DNA of 35,581 nucleotides from Caldifarciminota bacterium (lineage in GTDB: Bacteria; Hydrothermota; Tepidihabitantia; SM23-42), in assembly GCA_020343595.1 (NCBI GenBank), contig CP070802.1, positions 874,432 through 910,012 of the forward strand, read 5' to 3'. The translations under genes were made by a program, and so were the position numbers. Below are positions 31,638 through 35,581 of this stretch, piece by piece (position 1 is the first letter of the stretch; every line of letters begins with the position of its first letter). A model generated the notes under the pieces. That model worked only from the letters and a program-made list of their open reading frames with translations, made no database searches and had not been told where the DNA came from.

Positions 31638-32684
31638 ATGGGCGGTAAATCAATAAAATCAACATTTAATCGTATAGTAGCCGATATTGTGACAAAGAAA
31701 CATATCTACGGGGCGATATTCAACGTTTCGACTGAAGACAAAAGAATTGATCTGATCAGCGCGGCCGGGAATATCCAGGAAGATAGCCAGTATTACATAG
31801 CCAGCATCAACAAAATCTTTATATCTGCCATTACCCTTAGGATGTACCGAGACGGTCAGTTGGATCTGCAGGACAAAATCTCGAAGTATCTACCAGGAAA
31901 TGTAGTGAGCAGATTGCACGTTTACAGAGGCAAGGATTACTCTAACGAACTGACGATTCTTCATCTGATATCTCAAACATCCGGTCTCCCCGGCTATCTC
32001 ATCGACAAGCAAGCGGATGGCACAAAGGCAATGAAGGAACTGGAGGCGGGCATTGACCAAGCCTGGCCGATAGAGAAAGCAATCGTGGAAGTGAAGAAGA
32101 TGAATACACACTTCCCCCCCGGAAAACCTGGCAAAGCGAAATACATAGACACGAATCATCAGATATTGAGCTTGGCAATAGAAAACATTACTGGAAAACC
32201 CATTAATTCCGTTTTACGGGATCTGTTTGAAGAGATCAAACTTACAAGAACCTATGCCTGCTCAGATGTTAACGACAAGAATTTCGTACCGATACGATAC
32301 AAATCGGAAACCATCAATATACCATTATTCCTAACCTCTACACGGAATGATATCATCTCAACAGCAACTGATCAGATGACTTTCCTAAAAGCATTCTTTA
32401 ACGGCCAATTCTTCCCGATGGAGAGATTTGGCGAACTCTATAAATGGAACAACGTTTTCTTTCCCTTCAAATATGGTGTCGGCATACAGAAATTCTATGT
32501 GCCACGCATTTTTTCACCATTCAAGCGCGTGCCCCATATGATCGGCCATAGCGGGTCGGTTGGTTCAGTCGCCTTTTATGTCCCTGATATTGCGGTGTAC
32601 ATAACCGGTACCGTGAACCAGCAGGCAAGGCCTAATGTTGCGTTTCAGACGATGATAAAAATCCTCAATACGCTGTTTTCCTGA
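31638..32684 (+). CDS. Serine hydrolase, beta-lactamase class C / DD-peptidase fold
   Basis: About 348 residues. The frame is open further upstream, but the promoter at 31530-31558 and a GGAGGA at 31622-31627 favour ATG 31638. Motif 1 SxxK is 'ASINKIF' (S56, K59). 'LISQTSGLPGYL' is the typical LLTHTSGL-like block, the YxN-like site is 'YIDTN' (Y169), and the third motif 'GHSGSVGS' (H304-S305-G306) replaces KTG. No signal peptide, so probably cytoplasmic. Substrate unknown: esterase, peptidase or amidase activities all occur in this fold. The esterase gene follows 36 bp downstream and may be co-transcribed. Confidence 0.85.
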   Translation: MGGKSIKSTFNRIVADIVTKKHIYGAIFNVSTEDKRIDLISAAGNIQEDSQYYIASINKIFISAITLRMYRDGQLDLQDKISKYLPGNVVSRLHVYRGKDYSNELTILHLISQTSGLPGYLIDKQADGTKAMKELEAGIDQAWPIEKAIVEVKKMNTHFPPGKPGKAKYIDTNHQILSLAIENITGKPINSVLRDLFEEIKLTRTYACSDVNDKNFVPIRYKSETINIPLFLTSTRNDIISTATDQMTFLKAFFNGQFFPMERFGELYKWNNVFFPFKYGVGIQKFYVPRIFSPFKRVPHMIGHSGSVGSVAFYVPDIAVYITGTVNQQARPNVAFQTMIKILNTLFS

Positions 32685-32720
32685 TGTCATAAAAAGTTTT
32701 CAGGCGAAAAGGAAGGAAAG

Positions 32721-34208
32721 ATGAAATATGGCAAATTGATATTCTGGATGCTCTTAGTGTCCGCTTCCTTGTACTCACAGAGTGAGGAAGACAAGATCTC
32801 GGTGGCTACCTACCGCACAATATATTCAGATGTTTTGGATGAGGAACGAACCATTGCCGTCGCACTTCCTATCGGCTATGCACATTCCGATAAACTTTAC
32901 CCCGTATTTTATATGCTGGATGCAGAATATGCAAGTTTTGCTTCAGAGATCGGCCTGGTTCATTTTCTGAGTGAATATCAGATCCCAGAGATGCTGATCG
33001 TAGGGGTGCTAAACACGAACCGTAACCGGGATATGTGGTCACACGAAATTGAAGGGCTGTCAAACACGAGTGATAATGGCGCAGATAATTTCATGAATTT
33101 CTTTGCCGAAGAACTGATACCGTTTATCGACCAGAATTACCGTACCACCAAACACCGGACAATATATGGACGGTCGGGTGCAGGGCATTTTGTGACATAT
33201 TGTCTACTGGCAAATCCAGACCTTTTTGATGATTACCTCGTAAGCAGCCCTGTAATAGGGTTCTCTGATAATCAACTACTGACACGGGCCGAGGATTTCT
33301 TCCAAACACATACATCATTACCGAAGTCTTTCTATATCTATTACGGCGATACGGATTATAACAGTGTCGTCGAACGAATCCCCCGGCTTGAAACTATCAT
33401 CAGGGATAATACACCAGAAGGCTTTAAATGGGGAGTGAAACGTGTTGCAGGAGGACACGGCCCGCCGGAGAGTCTGTACGAATTGCTTCGTTTGCTCTAT
33501 TCAGATTGGACGCCTGTCGCCCGTCCGGTCATCACGCCATCAAAAGGCGAATTGCTCGAAGGAGATTCCATCATCGTCCACATAGACGGGTCGCATGATC
33601 CCATACTCTACACCCTCAATGGTGATGAACCAACAAGGAACTCCACCAGATATTCGGCGCCGATAACGATCTTTAAATCAACTACCATCAAAGCAAAATC
33701 AATCCGAGGCGATCTTCAGGAGGGAAGCACCTCCTCAGCCGAATTTCTGACGATCGACAAACACCGCACGGCGCAAAATGTTACAGACTTGAAACCCGGG
33801 TTGAAATATACCTATTTTGAGAAACAGACATTCAATATACCCGACAATATCCCCGAACCTCCGAAGAAAGCAGGAATTGCGCCATCAATCGATATTGGGC
33901 TGCGCGAGCGTGATCAGTTCTACATTCTACAATTCGATGGGTTCATCAAAATTCCCCAGAGCGGAAGATACAGATTGACCATCATTTCCAACGCCAGCAT
34001 AGTGTTCCTTGATGATCAACTTATTTCTTCAGACCACGGATTAGAGCCCACCGAGAAGATCCAGGAAATATGTTTGGAAAAAGGCTTTCATTCCATAAGA
34101 ATCATCTCCAGCGTCTTAACGGAGCAGATTCACCAATTGGATTTCTTTTGGGAAGGCCCGGGAATTACGACACAAAAAATACCCGCATCGGCATTGTATC
34201 ATCAATAG
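32721..34208 (+). CDS. Secreted putative esterase with CHB_HEX-like and PA14-like domains
   Basis: A 495-residue protein with a signal peptide (MKYGKLIFWMLLVSASLYSQ). An esterase-D type alpha/beta-hydrolase domain covers about 25-270; it has 'YPVFYMLDAEY', 'FFAEELIPFIDQNYRTT' and nucleophile Ser152 in 'YGRSGAGHF', with His in 'GGHGPPESLYELL'. Residues ~275-340 form a chitobiase-C-terminal-like beta domain ('HDPILYTLNGDEPTRNSTRYSAPITI'). The last ~140 residues form a PA14-like beta domain ('FDGFIKIPQSGRYRLTIISNASIVFLDDQLI'). Both add-on domains often bind sugars. RBS AAGGAAGG. Probably a surface or periplasmic ester hydrolase acting on a carbohydrate. Confidence 0.85.
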   Translation: MKYGKLIFWMLLVSASLYSQSEEDKISVATYRTIYSDVLDEERTIAVALPIGYAHSDKLYPVFYMLDAEYASFASEIGLVHFLSEYQIPEMLIVGVLNTNRNRDMWSHEIEGLSNTSDNGADNFMNFFAEELIPFIDQNYRTTKHRTIYGRSGAGHFVTYCLLANPDLFDDYLVSSPVIGFSDNQLLTRAEDFFQTHTSLPKSFYIYYGDTDYNSVVERIPRLETIIRDNTPEGFKWGVKRVAGGHGPPESLYELLRLLYSDWTPVARPVITPSKGELLEGDSIIVHIDGSHDPILYTLNGDEPTRNSTRYSAPITIFKSTTIKAKSIRGDLQEGSTSSAEFLTIDKHRTAQNVTDLKPGLKYTYFEKQTFNIPDNIPEPPKKAGIAPSIDIGLRERDQFYILQFDGFIKIPQSGRYRLTIISNASIVFLDDQLISSDHGLEPTEKIQEICLEKGFHSIRIISSVLTEQIHQLDFFWEGPGITTQKIPASALYHQ

Positions 34209-34291
34209 CGACACAGTAGACGAGCTTAACCGCGGAAGTCAAGTCTCTGTGCAACATACAGGAGAAAATAACAATATATCCGAGTCTATGA

Positions 34292-34320
34292 TTGACACTG
34301 CAACAATTATGTAGTATAAT
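34292..34320 (+). promoter_or_regulatory. Perfect-consensus sigma-70-type promoter
   Basis: TTGACA (34292-34297), 17-nt spacer, TATAAT (34315-34320): exact in both boxes and spacing. Leader of about 60 nt to the ATG at 34386. The rest of 34209-34385 shows nothing. Confidence 0.85.
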
Positions 34321-34385
34321 CATTTAGTACATAAAGCAATAAAGTATTCTGCTGCTTAGTCTCAGTATATGACAAAGGGGGAGCA

Positions 34386-35159
34386 ATGGATTTGAAGGGT
34401 GAATTCATCAGTAAAGCAATTGAAATCGCAGCCGGTGTATTTGTGGGTTACATAACTTATGTCATTTCAGCCCCAATGAGTGACCTCGCAGGCATGTTCG
34501 GAATTATGATAGGTCTCACTACCACTTTGGTGGTTGCACTTCTTATTGAATATTACCGGAACGCACAGGAAATCAGAAATACGGACCTTCACATAATTAC
34601 ACTTACGGAGAAAATTGCGGAACGACACAAAGAAACCTCCGATCTCGCAACGATACTAAGCTATGGCATCACTACGATACCAAGGGAGCAGGTTTTTGAC
34701 GTGTTAATACAGTTGCTATGGAGAATCGACACTGGATTGCTTGCGACCAACTATATTGACCCTGATGAGGGCTGGGGCCGTGCTTACGGGGATTTGTACC
34801 ACGAAATACAACGAAGCAAGGTCAAAGTAAGCAAAGCTACCATCAATAGGGTTTTTATTGTGGACAATCAGAATGAAGTGGACAAGCTTCGCAGCGTAAT
34901 GCTCATACAGAAAGAAGCTGGCGTCAAAGTCAGAGTCTTCTTCAAGAAAAGACTTGAGGCGACTTCTGTTTTAAAAACCGCGGCGGCAACAATTGAAACA
35001 CTGGATTTTGATGTATTCGACTCGAGATATGTATGGTTGACCATCCTGGACAAAAACCGGAAGATAAAGTACGGAAAAATTATATTCGGAAAGGAAGCTT
35101 GTGAACGGTACAAGAGGTTTCACAACCATCTCTTCATGGAAGCAAAGGAATTGAAATAA
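34386..35159 (+). CDS. Two-TM membrane protein with cytosolic domain of unknown function
   Basis: A 257-residue protein: two N-terminal TM helices ('IEIAAGVFVGYITYVISA' and 'MFGIMIGLTTTLVVALLIEYY'), a short charged helix (about 60-90), then a mixed alpha/beta domain (about 110-250). This domain has 'LLATNYIDPDEGWGRAYGDLYHEI', 'INRVFIVDNQNEVDKLRSVMLIQKEAGVKVRVFF', 'FDVFDSRYVWLTILDKNRKIKYGKIIFGK'. The arrangement 'TNYID.…W…Y…I' followed by 'RVFIV' and 'D.…W' is reminiscent of phospholipase-D-like or other soluble domains seen in bacterial conflict and signalling systems, but no HKD motif is present. GGGGGAG precedes ATG. Function unknown. Confidence 0.65.
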   Translation: MDLKGEFISKAIEIAAGVFVGYITYVISAPMSDLAGMFGIMIGLTTTLVVALLIEYYRNAQEIRNTDLHIITLTEKIAERHKETSDLATILSYGITTIPREQVFDVLIQLLWRIDTGLLATNYIDPDEGWGRAYGDLYHEIQRSKVKVSKATINRVFIVDNQNEVDKLRSVMLIQKEAGVKVRVFFKKRLEATSVLKTAAATIETLDFDVFDSRYVWLTILDKNRKIKYGKIIFGKEACERYKRFHNHLFMEAKELK

Positions 35160-35249
35160 CGTAGAACAAAACACTCTGCTTGTAGCCATCAATATCCCTG
35201 ATAGCCCGTTCGTCCTACCGTTATAAAATCGACATAAAGCTGTGCGCGC

Positions 35250-35277
35250 TTGACAAAGTATACTGAACTGATATGAT
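35250..35277 (+). promoter_or_regulatory. Promoter giving a leaderless methyltransferase mRNA
   Basis: TTGACA (35250-35255), 16-nt spacer, TATGAT (35272-35277). ATG 35285 lies 7 nt after the -10 box. Confidence 0.6.
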
Positions 35278-35284
35278 TACCGAT

Positions 35285-35581
35285 ATGGAAGAAGAGTACT
35301 ACGCTATTGCAAAACAGAAGATTGAAATGACGCCGATAGAGACCGACGGTTATATCCTGGATATTGGCGGTGGAGGTGAAGGAATAATCGGCAGGTTGAA
35401 CGGAAAGCAGGTTGTCGCAATCGATACGAGATTTGACGAGTTACAGGAAACAAAGAACGATAGCTTAAAGATCGTAATGGATGCCACCGACCTGAAATTT
35501 CTTCCCTCAACGTTTGATGCAGCAACCTCTTTCTTTTCGTTGATGTACATAAAGAAAGGCCATCACCTTAAGGTTTTTGAA
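35285..35581 (+). CDS. Class I SAM-dependent methyltransferase (3' truncated by window)
   Basis: An open frame of 99 codons that runs off the right edge. It reads MEEEYYAIAKQKIEMTPIE… then SAM-binding motif I 'GYILDIGGGGEGIIGRL' (about 20-36), acidic motif 'VVAIDTRFDEL', 'IVMDATDLKFLPSTFDAATSFFSLMYI' (motif III-IV region). An alternative in-frame ATG at 35273 overlaps the -10 box; 35285 is preferred. No Shine-Dalgarno sequence. Unrelated in detail to the methyltransferase at 23473. Substrate unknown. Confidence 0.85.
   Translation, partial: MEEEYYAIAKQKIEMTPIETDGYILDIGGGGEGIIGRLNGKQVVAIDTRFDELQETKNDSLKIVMDATDLKFLPSTFDAATSFFSLMYIKKGHHLKVFE

Noticed and set aside
1..35581. CRISPR arrays, tRNA or rRNA genes, prophage or IS transposase genes
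   Set aside because: No regularly spaced identical repeats, no cloverleaf or rRNA-like segment, and no transposase or phage structural gene was recognised on either strand.
1..35581. Alternative genetic code in which TGA is a sense codon everywhere
   Set aside because: TGA ends many genes here at family-consistent lengths (crtI, crtB, crtD, cruF, tfoX neighbours), and Trp is encoded by TGG.

Overview
The window looks like a chromosomal segment of an uncultured, probably anaerobic Gram-negative bacterium of the FCB/WOR-3 type. The reasons are outer-membrane-barrel proteins, three or four secreted proteins with Ig-like/FlgD-like C-terminal tails (PNP…G.Y), Bacteroidetes-like carotenoid genes, a Ni-CO dehydrogenase locus and standard genetic code usage (TGG for Trp, TGA as a normal stop). 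The lineage is an inference from protein style, not from a marker gene.

Layout. 1-5.9 kb: end of a DUF5916-like barrel protein, then a leftward run of an FAD oxidoreductase of the CrtI/RetSat type, a secreted protein, a multi-pass membrane protein and an M1-type metallopeptidase. 6.1-11.9 kb: a compact rightward carotenoid operon (crtI-crtB-unknown-crtYcd-crtD-cruF) with its own promoter, predicted to make a monocyclic 1'-hydroxylated, 3',4'-desaturated carotenoid. 12-23.2 kb: envelope and housekeeping genes (TPR/DUF2271-like protein, barrel protein, TfoX-N protein, Hsp20, tricorn-like protease, two FG-GAP proteins, PlsC-like acyltransferase). 23.3-25.7 kb: a methyltransferase and an odd recombinase-like fusion protein bracketed by two copies of the same MITE-like palindromic element. 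25.7-28.9 kb: rrf2-cooS-ferredoxin operon. 29-35.6 kb: FMN-binding protein, M28 peptidase, hexapeptide acetyltransferase, serine hydrolase, esterase, 2-TM protein, and a methyltransferase cut by the window edge.

The most interesting signal is two candidate selenoprotein genes that ordinary gene calling would split or miss. (1) The FG-GAP protein at 19236-20477 has a single in-frame TGA at codon 101, followed 20 nt later by a 7-bp hairpin with the loop GGTCT. (2) A 49-codon gene at 6024-5875 (minus) has a promoter and a ribosome binding site. Its in-frame TGA at codon 27 is followed 16 nt later by a perfect 6-bp hairpin with the same GGTCT loop. Reading through gives a stop that overlaps the M1 peptidase start as ATGA. 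GGUCU is the apical loop of the E. coli fdhF SECIS. No selA/selB/selC/selD gene is visible here.

Regulation is unusually readable: many genes have near-consensus TTGACA-N16/17-TATAAT promoters, and at least four of these sit so close to the start codon that the mRNA should be leaderless or nearly so. The rrf2 promoter carries a palindrome between -35 and -10 that is probably its own operator. Intergenic regions carry degenerate 8- and 9-bp periodic repeats and inverted-repeat elements.
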